Below are positions 33,943 to 42,645 of a DNA stretch of 64,000 bases, one piece after another. The stretch comes from Nocardioides sp. WS12 (GTDB lineage Bacteria; Actinomycetota; Actinomycetes; Propionibacteriales; Nocardioidaceae): positions 1,178,001-1,242,000 of the forward strand of contig NZ_CP053928.1 of the NCBI RefSeq assembly GCF_014108865.1, given 5' to 3'. The position numbers and the translations under genes were made by a program. The notes under the pieces were generated by a model. It saw only the letters and a program-made list of their open reading frames with translations, did not search any database and was not told the origin of the DNA. Position 1 is the first letter of the stretch, and every line of letters starts with the position of its first letter.

Positions 33943-34831
33943 CGTCGCGGCGTCGTACCAGGGCGAGGCTGAGGACCACGGCCAGCACGATGTAGACGGC
34001 CACCGTGATCGCGGCCTGACCGGCCGGAACGGTGTCCAGGACACCCGGCGTCCCGTCGCCGGACCCGACGCCGACGATCGAACCGATCAGCGAACCGGCC
34101 GACGTACCGGGCATGAACTCGGTCAGCGTCTCGACCCAGCCGAGCAGCGTCCCGACACCGCGCAGCAGGTTCTCGATCACCAGCGCCCAGACCAGGCCGA
34201 GGCCGACGGAGAGCGCCGGGCCACGGGCCACGGTGCCGAGGGCGAAGCCGAGGACGGCCCACATCTCCAGGACCAGGAAGCCGGCACCGAATGCCTCGGC
34301 CACCGAGCCGAACGACGGCATCACGACGTCCTGTCCCTCGCTGGCGGTGATCAGCAGCGAGATGCTCAGGTCGAGGCCGAGGGTGACCACGAGCGTGCCC
34401 ACGACAACCGCGGTCAGGGCGCTGACCGAGCCGATCACGGCCGGGCCGCGGCGCACGCCCTGGGAGAACAGCGTCTTCCAGGTGCCCCAGCCGTAGCCGT
34501 TCCCGGCCACCAGCGCGCCGAGCACCATCATCAGCGCACCGCCGAACATCGGCATTCCCTGCAGGAACACATCGGGTACGGCGTCCGGCAGCATCCGCGC
34601 CAGTTGCTCGGCCTGGGTGGTGCCCTCGTCGGCGAAGCCCGGGTCGCCGCTCGTGTAGGAGAGGTACGTGAATAAGTAGCCGAACATCACGCTCAGCGCG
34701 AGCCAGGCGCCGAGCGTGATCCACGCGGCCGGCCAGGCACGCAGTCGCATCAGTTCCGCGCGGGTGCTGTGCAGGGTTGCCGTCAACAGGCCCGTCGTTG
34801 CGGGCGCGGCGGTGCTGGTCGTCGTACTCAT
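33935..34831 (-). CDS. ABC-2 type transporter permease
   Basis: A 298-residue membrane protein with about six transmembrane segments. The layout is that of ABC-2 permeases: a first helix (WITLGAWLALSVMFGYLFTYL), a large extracytoplasmic loop, four clustered helices and a final helix before a short basic tail. Its start overlaps the stop of the ATPase gene by four bases, so the two form an exporter pair. Confidence 0.85.
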   Translation of the reverse strand: MSTTTSTAAPATTGLLTATLHSTRAELMRLRAWPAAWITLGAWLALSVMFGYLFTYLSYTSGDPGFADEGTTQAEQLARMLPDAVPDVFLQGMPMFGGALMMVLGALVAGNGYGWGTWKTLFSQGVRRGPAVIGSVSALTAVVVGTLVVTLGLDLSISLLITASEGQDVVMPSFGSVAEAFGAGFLVLEMWAVLGFALGTVARGPALSVGLGLVWALVIENLLRGVGTLLGWVETLTEFMPGTSAGSLIGSIVGVGSGDGTPGVLDTVPAGQAAITVAVYIVLAVVLSLALVRRRDVT

Positions 34832-35742
34832 GACACGGACTCCTTGGTGGTCATCTCGAAGAAGACCTCTTCGAGGCTGCGCTCGGCAGCGGTGATTTCG
34901 TGGACGTCGGCGCCGGCGGTGACCAGGGCACGGATCACGTCGGGGGCGCGGTCGGGGGAGAGGCTGAGCAGCAGGGCGCCGTCGTCGGTACGACGGACAC
35001 CGTCGTCGCCGGCCATCCGCATCGCGACCGCCAGCGCGTCGGCTTCCGGGGTGGCTCGGACCCGCAGCGAGATGCCGCCGCGAAGGTCGGCGACGGTGGA
35101 CTCGCGCAGCAGGCGACCGCCGTTGATGACACCGACGCGGTGGCAGATCTCCTGCACCTCGGCCAGCAGGTGGCTGGACAGAAGAACGGTCTGGCCGCCG
35201 CGGGCGAGCTCGACGATCAGCGCTCGCATGTCGGCCATGCCGGCCGGGTCGAGGCCGTTGGTGGGCTCGTCGAGGACGATCAGCTCCGGGTCACCCATCA
35301 GCGCAGCAGCGACGCCGAGGCGCTGCTTCATGCCGAGCGAGTAGCCCTTGAACTTGTCCTCGCCCCGGTCGACCAGGTCGACGCGTTCGAGGACCCGCTC
35401 GACCTCGGTCTCCGCGAAGCCGCGGTGCCGAGCGAGGGTGCGCAGGTTCGCGCGGCCGGAGAGGTACGGATAGAAGCCGGGCCCTTCGATCAGCGCACCC
35501 ACGGAGGTCGCGGCGTGTGGCTTGTCGGAGGGGCGGCCCAGGATGGTGGCCGATCCGGACGTGGGCCGGATCAGACCGAGCATCATCCGCAGCGTGGTCG
35601 TCTTGCCGGCCCCGTTCGGGCCGAGGAAGCCGTAGACCTCGCCGCGCTGCACCGTCATGCTGACGCCGTCGACGGCCAGTCGGTCGCCGTACCGCTTGGT
35701 CAGCGCATCGGTGGTGACCACCGGGTTCAGGTTCGTTTCCAT
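34828..35742 (-). CDS. ABC-2 type transporter ATP-binding protein
   Basis: A 304-residue ATPase of the DrrA/CcmA style. It has Walker A GPNGAGKT, Q-loop region ALIEGPGFYPYLSG, signature YSLGMKQRLG, Walker B LIVLDEPTNGLDP, H-loop LLSSHLL and a C-terminal extra domain. The ATG giving METNLNPVV is chosen because GGAG precedes it and upstream residues are Arg-rich shadow sequence. It is transcribed away from the adjacent two-component system. Such pairs usually respond to cell-envelope stress or export peptides, lipids or drugs; the cargo is unknown. Confidence 0.88.
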   Translation of the reverse strand: METNLNPVVTTDALTKRYGDRLAVDGVSMTVQRGEVYGFLGPNGAGKTTTLRMMLGLIRPTSGSATILGRPSDKPHAATSVGALIEGPGFYPYLSGRANLRTLARHRGFAETEVERVLERVDLVDRGEDKFKGYSLGMKQRLGVAAALMGDPELIVLDEPTNGLDPAGMADMRALIVELARGGQTVLLSSHLLAEVQEICHRVGVINGGRLLRESTVADLRGGISLRVRATPEADALAVAMRMAGDDGVRRTDDGALLLSLSPDRAPDVIRALVTAGADVHEITAAERSLEEVFFEMTTKESVS

Positions 35743-35798
35743 GACTCCAACTCTGCGGTGCCGGAGCCGTTCACGCGTCCGCTGGCAGGCGGTCGCTG

Positions 35799-35846
35799 CG
35801 TACGCAGTTCTGCGTACGGCGATGCTGCCTGTCGTCGTACGACGAC
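35799..35846. promoter_or_regulatory. Two palindromes in the divergent ABC / two-component intergenic region
   Basis: CGTACGCAGTTCTGCGTACG (35799-35818) is a perfect inverted repeat with nine-base arms, and GTCGTCGTACGACGAC (35831-35846) is a perfect 16-bp palindrome. Both lie between the ABC ATPase start and the kinase -10 box, where a NarL-type dimer could act on both promoters. GTCGTACGAC cores are frequent in this genome, so the first repeat is the stronger candidate. Confidence 0.5.
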
Positions 35847-35861
35847 GGGGGCGGATCCCTC

Positions 35862-35867
35862 TAGCCT
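35862..35867 (+). promoter_or_regulatory. -10 box of a leaderless transcript
   Basis: TAGCCT ends six bases before the ATG of the histidine kinase gene. Confidence 0.5.
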
Positions 35868-35873
35868 CGGAGC

Positions 35874-36995
35874 ATGACCTCAGCACCCACCCCTGCCCTC
35901 ACCGCGAGCCTGCGGGTGTGGCCGTGGGTGCTGACCGCGTTGCTGTTCGTCGGTACGGCGGCCGCGAACCAGGCGATCGGATCGCCGGGCCCGGTGCCCG
36001 TGGCCGTCCTGCTCGCCACGGCCGCGATGTTGCCGACGGTGGTGCCGGGCTTCGCGCACCGCTGGGGGGTGCCGGCGGGTGCGCTCCTGCTGACCTCGGG
36101 TGCCTTCACTGCTGTGTACTTCGCGGCGGGCTACTCCGACGGCCCGATCTTCCTGGCCCTGCCGGCCGTCACGTTCGTGGTGGCGATCAGTACGCCGGTC
36201 GCGGGCTGGATCCGCTGGGCGGTGCCGGCCCTCGTGCTGGTCGCGCTCGGCCTCGCCGGTCGCTGGGCGTGGTGGGAGCGGGATGCGGGCCACCAGCACT
36301 TCTGGCAGGCCGTGGGGGCGGTGGCCATCGTGGCCGCCACCGGTGCGATCGCAACCGCGGCACGCAGTCGGATGGACGCCCACACCGAACGGGTCGGCCG
36401 TGCCGCGACCGAGGAACGACTCCGGATGGCGCAGGACCTGCACGACGGCGTCGGCCACGGACTGGCCGTGATCGCCATGCAGGCCGGTGTCGCGCTGCAC
36501 GTGCTCGACCGCGATCCGGTCGCGGCGCGGGAGAGCCTGGAAGCGATCCGGGCGACGAGCAAGGAAGCGCTGGACGCGCTGCGGTCCGAGCTGGCCACCA
36601 TCGCGGGGGAGCCGGCGCCGCGTCGCCCGGCCGCTGGCCTCGACGCGATCCCCGCCCTGATCGATCGGGTGCGTTCGGCAGGGCTTGCCGTTGACGTCGT
36701 CGGTGACCCGGGTGACCTGCCCGCCGCATCGGGGGCGGCCGCCTACGGCGTCGTCCAGGAGGCGTTGACCAACGTGCTCCGCCATGCCGGGGCTTCATGG
36801 GCCCAGGTGGCCTGGGCGCAGCAACCCGAGTTCGTGGTGTTGTCGGTGACCGACGACGGTCGCGGGGGAGACGTGCAGGATGAGGGCATGGGCATCAGCG
36901 GCATGCGCGCACGGGTCGAGGGGATCGGCGGCGGCCTCCACGTCGGGCCCCACGCCAACGGCGGCTTCCAGGTTGTCGCGGATCTCCCCGCATGA
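35874..36995 (+). CDS. Sensor histidine kinase, NarX/DesK type
   Basis: A 373-residue kinase with about five transmembrane segments and no large sensor loop, so it probably senses within the membrane. The HisKA_3 dimerisation domain contains ERLRMAQDLHDGVGHGLAVIAMQA with the phospho-acceptor His190. The ATPase domain shows YGVVQEALTNVLRHAGA (N box) and VTDDGRGGD (G box). It overlaps its response regulator by four bases and lies head-to-head with an ABC exporter that it probably controls. Confidence 0.92.
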   Translation: MTSAPTPALTASLRVWPWVLTALLFVGTAAANQAIGSPGPVPVAVLLATAAMLPTVVPGFAHRWGVPAGALLLTSGAFTAVYFAAGYSDGPIFLALPAVTFVVAISTPVAGWIRWAVPALVLVALGLAGRWAWWERDAGHQHFWQAVGAVAIVAATGAIATAARSRMDAHTERVGRAATEERLRMAQDLHDGVGHGLAVIAMQAGVALHVLDRDPVAARESLEAIRATSKEALDALRSELATIAGEPAPRRPAAGLDAIPALIDRVRSAGLAVDVVGDPGDLPAASGAAAYGVVQEALTNVLRHAGASWAQVAWAQQPEFVVLSVTDDGRGGDVQDEGMGISGMRARVEGIGGGLHVGPHANGGFQVVADLPA

Positions 36996-37648
36996 GTACG
37001 CCGATCCGGGTCGCGTTGATCGACGACCAGCCGCTGGTGCGGATGGGTCTGGCGACCCTGATCGCGTCCGAGGCCGACCTCGAGCTCGCGGGGGAGGCCG
37101 CCGACGGGCGCGAAGGCCTGTCTCTGCTGCGTCGCACACTGCCGGACGTCGTACTCTGCGACATCCGGATGCCGGTGCTCGACGGACTGGCCCTGCTCGC
37201 CGAGGTCGCGTCGGATCCTGCTCTCGCCGGGGTCAAGGTGGTCATGCTGACGACCTTCGAGCTGGACGAGTACGTCTTCGAAGCGCTGCGCAACGGCGCC
37301 AGCGGCTTCCTGCTCAAGGACGCCGAGCCGGTCGCTCTGCTCGACGCGATCCGCGTGGTGGCCGAGGGCGGTTCATTGCTGGCCCCGTCCGTCACGCGTC
37401 GCGTGATCGAGCACTTCGGATCGAGCCGAGCCGAGAGCCCGCACCCGCGCCTGGGCGAGCTGACCGAGCGCGAGCGCGAGATCCTCGGCTGGGTCGCCAC
37501 CGGGCGTTCCAACGGAGAGATCGCCGCCGAACTCGTGGTCAGCCCCGACACCGTCCGCACCCACGTCAGCCGCGCGATGGTGAAGCTGCAGGCCCGCGAC
37601 CGCGCCCAGCTCGTGGTGTTCGCGATCGAATCGGGACTGCGCCGCTGA
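36992..37648 (+). CDS. Response regulator, NarL/FixJ type
   Basis: A 218-residue DNA-binding regulator. The receiver domain has acidic residues IDDQ at 10-13, phospho-acceptor Asp57 in LCDIRMP and Lys in FLLKDA. The C-terminal LuxR-type helix-turn-helix (about 150-215) reads LTEREREILGWVATGRSNGEIAAELVVSPDTVRTHVSRAMVKL. It is the partner of the upstream kinase. The next gene is convergent, nine bases away. Confidence 0.94.
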   Translation: MSTPIRVALIDDQPLVRMGLATLIASEADLELAGEAADGREGLSLLRRTLPDVVLCDIRMPVLDGLALLAEVASDPALAGVKVVMLTTFELDEYVFEALRNGASGFLLKDAEPVALLDAIRVVAEGGSLLAPSVTRRVIEHFGSSRAESPHPRLGELTEREREILGWVATGRSNGEIAAELVVSPDTVRTHVSRAMVKLQARDRAQLVVFAIESGLRR

Positions 37649-37657
37649 CCTCGCGGG

Positions 37658-39376
37658 TCAGCAGGGTGAGGAGGGCAGGGGGGCGGAGGTGTCGAGCACA
37701 CCGCCGAGGGTGAGGGTCCGCAACAGGGCCGGTCCTCCCGGTCGCCCCCACCAGTTGTGGCGCGCGGAGACGTCGTACCTCACCACGTTGGCCGCCAGCA
37801 GGCCGCCCACCAGGCAGTTCTGCCCGATGCTGCCGAGCGGTCCGCCGCCGATGTCGATGACCGGGGTGCGCGTCGTACCCAGGTCCTCGGCGGAGAAGTC
37901 GGCGATCCCCGAGCCCAGCCCGCCGGCCCGCGAGAGGTCGGTGCGCTGCACCTTGACCGACAGCTTCTCGAGCGCAGTGAAGTTGCGGATGCCGATGTTG
38001 GCGCCGCGGTTGTCAGTGATCGTCGATCCGTCGACCGTGGCGGTGATCTCCGTGGTCGGTCCTTTGCCGTTGACGACGTTGCTGCCCAGGGACAGGCCGT
38101 TGTTCGCGCAGCGCCGCAGCACGCTGTCGCGCACGGCCAGCCGGATGGTGTTGCGTGCCCCGAGGCTTCCGGCGAGCACGCAGTCGCCGTTGTTGAACGG
38201 GAGTACGACGGTGTTGCCGATGCCCGTGGAACGCTCGGCCGTCACCCGTTCGAGCGTCATCGTCATCACGGCGTCGGTGCCGAGGCCCCCGTGTTCGATG
38301 ACGTCGCCGGGTGAGCCCGAGAACGAACTGTCCTGGACCAGCACGTCCAGCCGCGCGCCTGAGCCCATGGTCACCGCTTCGAGGCCGTTGGCCGAGAAGC
38401 CGCCCCAGCCGTGCTCGTTCGTGTACGTGTTGTGGGTGACCGTCGCCGTCAGTTGGGCCGGTCCGACCGCGTTGAGGAAGACGCCCTCGGAGTCGGCGCC
38501 CTCGACCGCGAGATTGAGGTCGTCGGGGTTGCCGAGCAGCGCTTGCGTGTTGCGGTGAACGAGACCCCGGAGCCGGGCCGAGTCGCGCGCCTGGAGGCCG
38601 ATGGCGAGCACCGAGCGGAAGTCCTTGCCCTGACGCAGGGAGCGGACGGTGTTGTCGGTGATGGTCGCCGTACCCGTGGCCGTTCCGGAAAGGCGTACGT
38701 CGATGCCATCTCCACACATCGCGTCGTGCACCAGGTTCCCGGTGATGCTCACGGCGACGTCCTGTCGGCTGGAGGCGTCGACCATGATGCCGGCCCAGCC
38801 GTTCTGCAGCCCGTTCGCGATCGGGATCCCGATGCCGGGGAGGTTGGTGGGCGCCATGAAGGGCGGGATCAGGTAGCCGTCGATGCAGTCGGCGTTCTGT
38901 CCGGAGACGTCGTTGCCCGCGATGTGCACCCCGGTCACGTCGACGCCGTAGACGGCGCCGCGGCGCGCGCCGGTGAAGCGCAGGTTGGCGACGGTGGTCC
39001 CGTCGGCGAGCCGGACGGCGTCCCCCGCCAACCGGGTGGTCGTGTTGGTGAGCCGCGGGGCCGTCGTACCTGCGGTCCACACGGAGGGTCCGGAGCCCTG
39101 GAGGGTCTGGCCCGACTTGAGCTGGATGCCGCCGTCCAGGACCCCGCCTGAGGGCAGGACGACGATCGTGTCGCCGGCTCGTGAGGCGCTCTCCGCCTGG
39201 GTGAGCGAACCGAACGGCTGGGTGGCGGTGCCGGCGGAGGTCGTGGCGCCTGCCTTCACGTACCAGGTGCCCACGGCCGGCGCGGCCGGGCCGGCGGTCG
39301 TCCAGCCCGTGACCAGCAGCCCCGTCGTCAGGACACCGGTTGCGGCGGTCGCAACAGCTACCCGGAGCCTGCTCAC
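37658..39376 (-). CDS. Secreted right-handed beta-helix (pectin-lyase-like) protein
   Basis: A 572-residue exported protein: a signal peptide (RVAVATAATGVLTTGLLVTGW) then a short entry motif (YVKAGATTSAGTATQPFGSLTQA) typical of parallel beta-helix proteins. Many degenerate turns follow with N-x-V, ITGNLVHD, ITDNTVRS, DNRGANIGIRN. The final segment carries HNWWGRPGGP, also common in the family. It could bind or cleave an extracellular polysaccharide, but catalytic residues cannot be named. It overlaps the upstream lipase gene by four bases. Confidence 0.78.
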   Translation of the reverse strand: MSRLRVAVATAATGVLTTGLLVTGWTTAGPAAPAVGTWYVKAGATTSAGTATQPFGSLTQAESASRAGDTIVVLPSGGVLDGGIQLKSGQTLQGSGPSVWTAGTTAPRLTNTTTRLAGDAVRLADGTTVANLRFTGARRGAVYGVDVTGVHIAGNDVSGQNADCIDGYLIPPFMAPTNLPGIGIPIANGLQNGWAGIMVDASSRQDVAVSITGNLVHDAMCGDGIDVRLSGTATGTATITDNTVRSLRQGKDFRSVLAIGLQARDSARLRGLVHRNTQALLGNPDDLNLAVEGADSEGVFLNAVGPAQLTATVTHNTYTNEHGWGGFSANGLEAVTMGSGARLDVLVQDSSFSGSPGDVIEHGGLGTDAVMTMTLERVTAERSTGIGNTVVLPFNNGDCVLAGSLGARNTIRLAVRDSVLRRCANNGLSLGSNVVNGKGPTTEITATVDGSTITDNRGANIGIRNFTALEKLSVKVQRTDLSRAGGLGSGIADFSAEDLGTTRTPVIDIGGGPLGSIGQNCLVGGLLAANVVRYDVSARHNWWGRPGGPALLRTLTLGGVLDTSAPLPSSPC

Positions 39377-40605
39377 CGGAGCAGCCCGGCGCAGTTGCTC
39401 GGCGCAGGCTTCCCGGCGAACCGGGCGCGGAGATAGCCGATCGCTCCCGGGACGCCGAGCACGATCTCGGTGAGGTGCTCGCCGAGCAGCTTGACGTCCT
39501 GCTGGACGGCGACGCCGCCCCGACAGTAGTTGCGGAGCGCGTCCTTCGCGGGTCCGATCGGAGCGAACTCGTCCAGGAGCGTGTGGTACTCGTACACCGG
39601 TGCGGTCGGAGTTCCCGCACGATGGCGCGGACTGTTCTCACGCAGCATCGCGGCCACGGCCGGGGTGTCGAGGGCGTTCGGGATGCTCTCGATGTCACGC
39701 ATCCGCAGGAACGGGCGCCGCGGGACGGCGTCGAACAGGCAGTCGTCCCGCATCGTCTCGAAGAGCTGCCGGCCGAGCGGGTTGAGGTACTGCTGGATGC
39801 CGATCGCGGGATAGGCCCGGTCGAAGCCGTGCATGCCCATCGGGATCGCTCCGCCGGCGATGCTGCCGTCGAATGCATCGATGGTCGCCCGGACGTCGCC
39901 GAGCAGTCCCCCGAGGACCACGGCCCGCATCGGCAGCTCCGGGGCATAGGCACCCTGGAGCTGCGCCGCGTTGGCCGTGGCGAACGCTCCTCCCGAGTAG
40001 CCCCAGATCGCGACGGGTGCGTCGCGCAGCCCGGCAGCGGTGAACTGGCGGGCTGCGCGGAGGCCGTCGAGGACGGCCTTCGCGGCGACGTCGGCGACGA
40101 GGAACTGCGACTGCATGCCTTCGTAGTCCGGCACCGACACGGCCCAGCCCTGGAGCAGGGCGGTGACGATGATCGGAGTCTCCGAATAGGAACCGGTCAG
40201 GCCGCCCTGGCCACCGGCGGTCAGCGCGTACGACGGTGCGCAGCGAGTCGAGACGCCGTCCTCGGCGGTCTGGTACGAGACCAGGGGGCGCGTGCCCGGA
40301 CCGCTCCACGGAGCCGTCGGCACGATCACCGTCGTCACGGTGACGGTCGGCGTCCCGACGCGGTCGGAGGTCCGGTAGACGAGTTGCCACGCAGCGGCGG
40401 GCACGGGCACCTCGAACGCCTTGACCTGGACCTTCCGTGACGCGATCACCTCGCCCGGTCGGTACGACGCCAGGTCGGCCGGCGCAGCGAAGAAGGGATC
40501 GTCCTCGGGGAGGGGCACGGGCTCGGCCATGGCGACAGGGGGAAGCAGGACGACAGCGATGAGAACCGCAAGCAGCTCGCAAAGCGAAATGATGGTCTTT
40601 CGCAT
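39373..40605 (-). CDS. Secretory lipase (LIP family, alpha/beta hydrolase)
   Basis: A 410-residue exported lipase or esterase. The signal peptide is ISLCELLAVLIAVVLLPPVAMA. The nucleophile elbow is WGYSGGA with Ser204; GGQGG and VSVPDYEGM are typical of the LIP family (PF03583), and the C-terminal region has CRGGV and HLTEIVLGVPGAIGYL with a candidate catalytic His. Paired cysteines suit a secreted fold. The ATG at MRKTIISL has a -10 box TACGCT six bases upstream on its strand; the longer open frame is not protein-like. It forms an operon with the beta-helix gene. Confidence 0.85.
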   Translation of the reverse strand: MRKTIISLCELLAVLIAVVLLPPVAMAEPVPLPEDDPFFAAPADLASYRPGEVIASRKVQVKAFEVPVPAAAWQLVYRTSDRVGTPTVTVTTVIVPTAPWSGPGTRPLVSYQTAEDGVSTRCAPSYALTAGGQGGLTGSYSETPIIVTALLQGWAVSVPDYEGMQSQFLVADVAAKAVLDGLRAARQFTAAGLRDAPVAIWGYSGGAFATANAAQLQGAYAPELPMRAVVLGGLLGDVRATIDAFDGSIAGGAIPMGMHGFDRAYPAIGIQQYLNPLGRQLFETMRDDCLFDAVPRRPFLRMRDIESIPNALDTPAVAAMLRENSPRHRAGTPTAPVYEYHTLLDEFAPIGPAKDALRNYCRGGVAVQQDVKLLGEHLTEIVLGVPGAIGYLRARFAGKPAPSNCAGLLR

Positions 40606-40611
40606 GATCGG

Positions 40612-40617
40612 AGCGTA
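40612..40617 (-). promoter_or_regulatory. -10 box of the leaderless lipase transcript
   Basis: On the minus strand TACGCT lies six bases before the ATG of the lipase gene. Confidence 0.5.
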
Positions 40618-40644
40618 GGTGGCATCCGGGCGGCCAGCCAGATG

Positions 40645-40667
40645 CCTTTTCGGATGGCTTTTCAGAT
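40645..40667. promoter_or_regulatory. Candidate TetR operator upstream of the lipase gene
   Basis: CCTTTTCGGAT (40645-40655) is followed 12 bases later by the related GCTTTTCAGAT (40657-40667). Its complement, ATCCGAAAAGG, occurs exactly at 41334-41344 upstream of the adjacent tetR. An 11-base identity flanking a TetR gene on both sides suggests one regulator binding both. Confidence 0.45.
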
Positions 40668-41303
40668 CGGCGTCGCGTCGCCCGTCAGCAGGTGGACGGC
40701 GAGTGCGCACAACTGGTCCTCGAGCCGTTCGGCCGGCGCCCGCTTGCGCTGGAGCATCCAGTCATGGACCACGACGTTGATGGCACCGCTCAGGGACAGG
40801 GCAAGGAAGTGGAAGTCCCGCTGGTCGATCTCGCGTCGGGCGACTCCCTGGCGTCCCTCCTCCTCGACGAGCGCCACGATGGTCGCCCGGAAGTCGAGCC
40901 GCTTCTGCTCCACCCGCGGGCTGACGCCGACGATCTCCACGAACGCGATCCGGGCGGTCCGGGGATCGGCGAGCACAGGTCGGAGGTAGGCACGGACGGC
41001 GGCGTCGATGCGCCGCCGGAAGTCCTCGCCCTCGGTCGTGGCGAGGGACTGGGCGACCGCGTCGTAGGCCTCGGCGGTGATGGCTCCGTAGAGGTCGAGG
41101 AGGAGGTCCTCCTTGCAGCTGAACTGTTGGTAGAAGTGCCGGGTGGAGACCGATGCGGTCGAGCAGAGCCGGTCGATCGAGATCGCCTGGTAGCCGTGGG
41201 TGCCGAACAGGTCGAGGGCTGCTGCCCTCAGGCGCACCAGGCGACTGTGGTCGCGTTCTTCGGCCGACTGGCCGCCGTACCGTCGAGCTGAAGTGGTCTC
41301 CAT
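40662..41303 (-). CDS. TetR-family transcriptional regulator
   Basis: A 213-residue repressor-type protein. The N-terminal helix-turn-helix is LDLFGTHGYQAISIDRLCSTASVSTRHFYQQFSCKEDLLLDLY, a standard TetR DNA-binding domain; the C-terminal part is helical and ligand-specific. The ATG follows GGGAGG. It lies directly upstream of the lipase and beta-helix genes on the same strand, and the shared motif suggests it controls them and itself. Confidence 0.88.
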   Translation of the reverse strand: METTSARRYGGQSAEERDHSRLVRLRAAALDLFGTHGYQAISIDRLCSTASVSTRHFYQQFSCKEDLLLDLYGAITAEAYDAVAQSLATTEGEDFRRRIDAAVRAYLRPVLADPRTARIAFVEIVGVSPRVEQKRLDFRATIVALVEEEGRQGVARREIDQRDFHFLALSLSGAINVVVHDWMLQRKRAPAERLEDQLCALAVHLLTGDATPI

Positions 41304-41333
41304 CGGGCGCCTCCCTGTTCCGAGGTCGACGCT

Positions 41334-41360
41334 ATCCGAAAAGGTGCCCTGTCGGAAAGG
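41334..41360. promoter_or_regulatory. Candidate TetR autoregulatory site
   Basis: ATCCGAAAAGG (41334-41344) and the related TCGGAAAGG (41352-41360) lie about 30 bases before the tetR start. The first matches, in opposite orientation, the element before the lipase gene. Confidence 0.4.
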
Positions 41361-41362
41361 GG

Positions 41363-42598
41363 TCAGTGGGCGCCGATGCGGACCGGGCGTCCGGCGAGGT
41401 AGCCGGTGCCGAGCTGGATCACGCCGAGACCCGCGAGCAGCACGCAAGGCAGCGTCCAGCCGCCAGTGGCGTGGTGCAGGACGCCGACGACGAACGGGCC
41501 GCTGGCGGCCAGCAGGTAGCCAATGCTCTGCGCCATCGTCGACAGCGCGGCGGTGTCGACGGACGAGGTCGTCCGCAGTGCGAAGAAGGACAGGGCGACG
41601 GGGAAGACCGAGCCGCCGACGCCGAGGAGCGCGGCCCACAGCCAGGCGCCGCCGGCCGGCGCGAGCCACAGGCCGAGCCAGCCGAGCACGGTCAGCGACG
41701 TCAGTACGGCGACCAGGTGGCCCTGGTGGCGCATCCGGCCGGCGATGCTCGGGACGATGAAGAAGCACGGGACGCCGATGAGGATGCTCACGGCCAGCAA
41801 CAGGCCGGCTGTTTCGTCGCTGAAGCCGGCGTCGACGTACACGCTCGGGAGCCAGCTCATCATCACGTAGGCGAACAGCGACTGGGTGCCGAAGAGCACG
41901 GTGACGGCCCACGCGGTGGGGTTGCGCCACATCGAGGTGCCGCGGGCGGTGGAGCGCTGTTTGTTGCGTCCCCGGCAGTACGGCGCCCAGGCGACCGCAG
42001 CGACGACGGCGAGGGCCGCCCAGATGCCGAGTCCCACGCGCCAGCTGCCGGTCGCGTTGGCGATCGGGACGGTGAGCGCGGCGCCGAAGGCCGAGCCGAG
42101 CGAGAGGACCGCGCTGTAGGCGCCGGTCATGGCGCCGACGCGGGTGGGGAAGTGCTCCTTGACGATCGCGGGGATCAGCACGTTCGCCAGGGCGATGCCG
42201 GCGCAGGCGACCAGGGTGCCGGCGATGAGGGCCGGGGTGCCGTCGACGACGCGGAGCACCAGGCCGGCGGCGAGCAGGACCAGTGCACCTTCGAGGCCGC
42301 GGTCCACGCCGACGCGGCGAGTGACGATCATGGCGGTGGCGCCGACGGCGGCGAAGCAGAGCACGGGCAGGGACGTCAGCACCCCCTGCGTGGTGGCAGA
42401 GAGGCCCATCGAGCCGAGGCGATCGAGCATTGCGCCGAGGCTGGTGACCGCGATGCGCAGGTTGAACGCGACAAGCAGGACGGCCACGACCAGACTGACG
42501 GTGGCTCGACGCCGCGTCAGCGGGCTCACCTCGGCACCTTCGGAGAGATGTCCCCGGAGGAAGTGCGAGAGGCGCGACGGCTGCGCGGTGGGCGGCAT
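41363..42598 (-). CDS. MFS transporter, CynX/NimT type
   Basis: A 411-residue membrane protein with 12 predicted transmembrane helices. The first helix has LLVAFNLRIAVTSLGAML, matching the CynX/NimT subgroup (cyanate or nitroimidazole-related transporters), and VLIPAIVKEHFPTRVGAMTGAYS is the typical loop 4-5 signature. The substrate is unknown. The ATG is set by a minus-strand TACACT box seven bases upstream. It is divergent from a GntR regulator whose site probably overlaps both promoters. Confidence 0.86.
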   Translation of the reverse strand: MPPTAQPSRLSHFLRGHLSEGAEVSPLTRRRATVSLVVAVLLVAFNLRIAVTSLGAMLDRLGSMGLSATTQGVLTSLPVLCFAAVGATAMIVTRRVGVDRGLEGALVLLAAGLVLRVVDGTPALIAGTLVACAGIALANVLIPAIVKEHFPTRVGAMTGAYSAVLSLGSAFGAALTVPIANATGSWRVGLGIWAALAVVAAVAWAPYCRGRNKQRSTARGTSMWRNPTAWAVTVLFGTQSLFAYVMMSWLPSVYVDAGFSDETAGLLLAVSILIGVPCFFIVPSIAGRMRHQGHLVAVLTSLTVLGWLGLWLAPAGGAWLWAALLGVGGSVFPVALSFFALRTTSSVDTAALSTMAQSIGYLLAASGPFVVGVLHHATGGWTLPCVLLAGLGVIQLGTGYLAGRPVRIGAH

Positions 42599-42602
42599 GT
42601 CG

Positions 42603-42625
42603 ACTAGTGTAGACAGACGTAGGAT
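42603..42625. promoter_or_regulatory. Divergent promoters and candidate GntR operator
   Basis: On the minus strand TACACT (42606-42611) serves the MFS gene as a leaderless -10; on the plus strand TAGGAT (42620-42625) is the -10 box of the gntR gene. Between them AC-N3-TGT-N2-ACA-N3-GT (42603-42620) is an interrupted palindrome with the TGT...ACA core common in GntR/FadR operators. Confidence 0.45.
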
Positions 42626-42645
42626 GATTGGACGAAAGGACGCCC

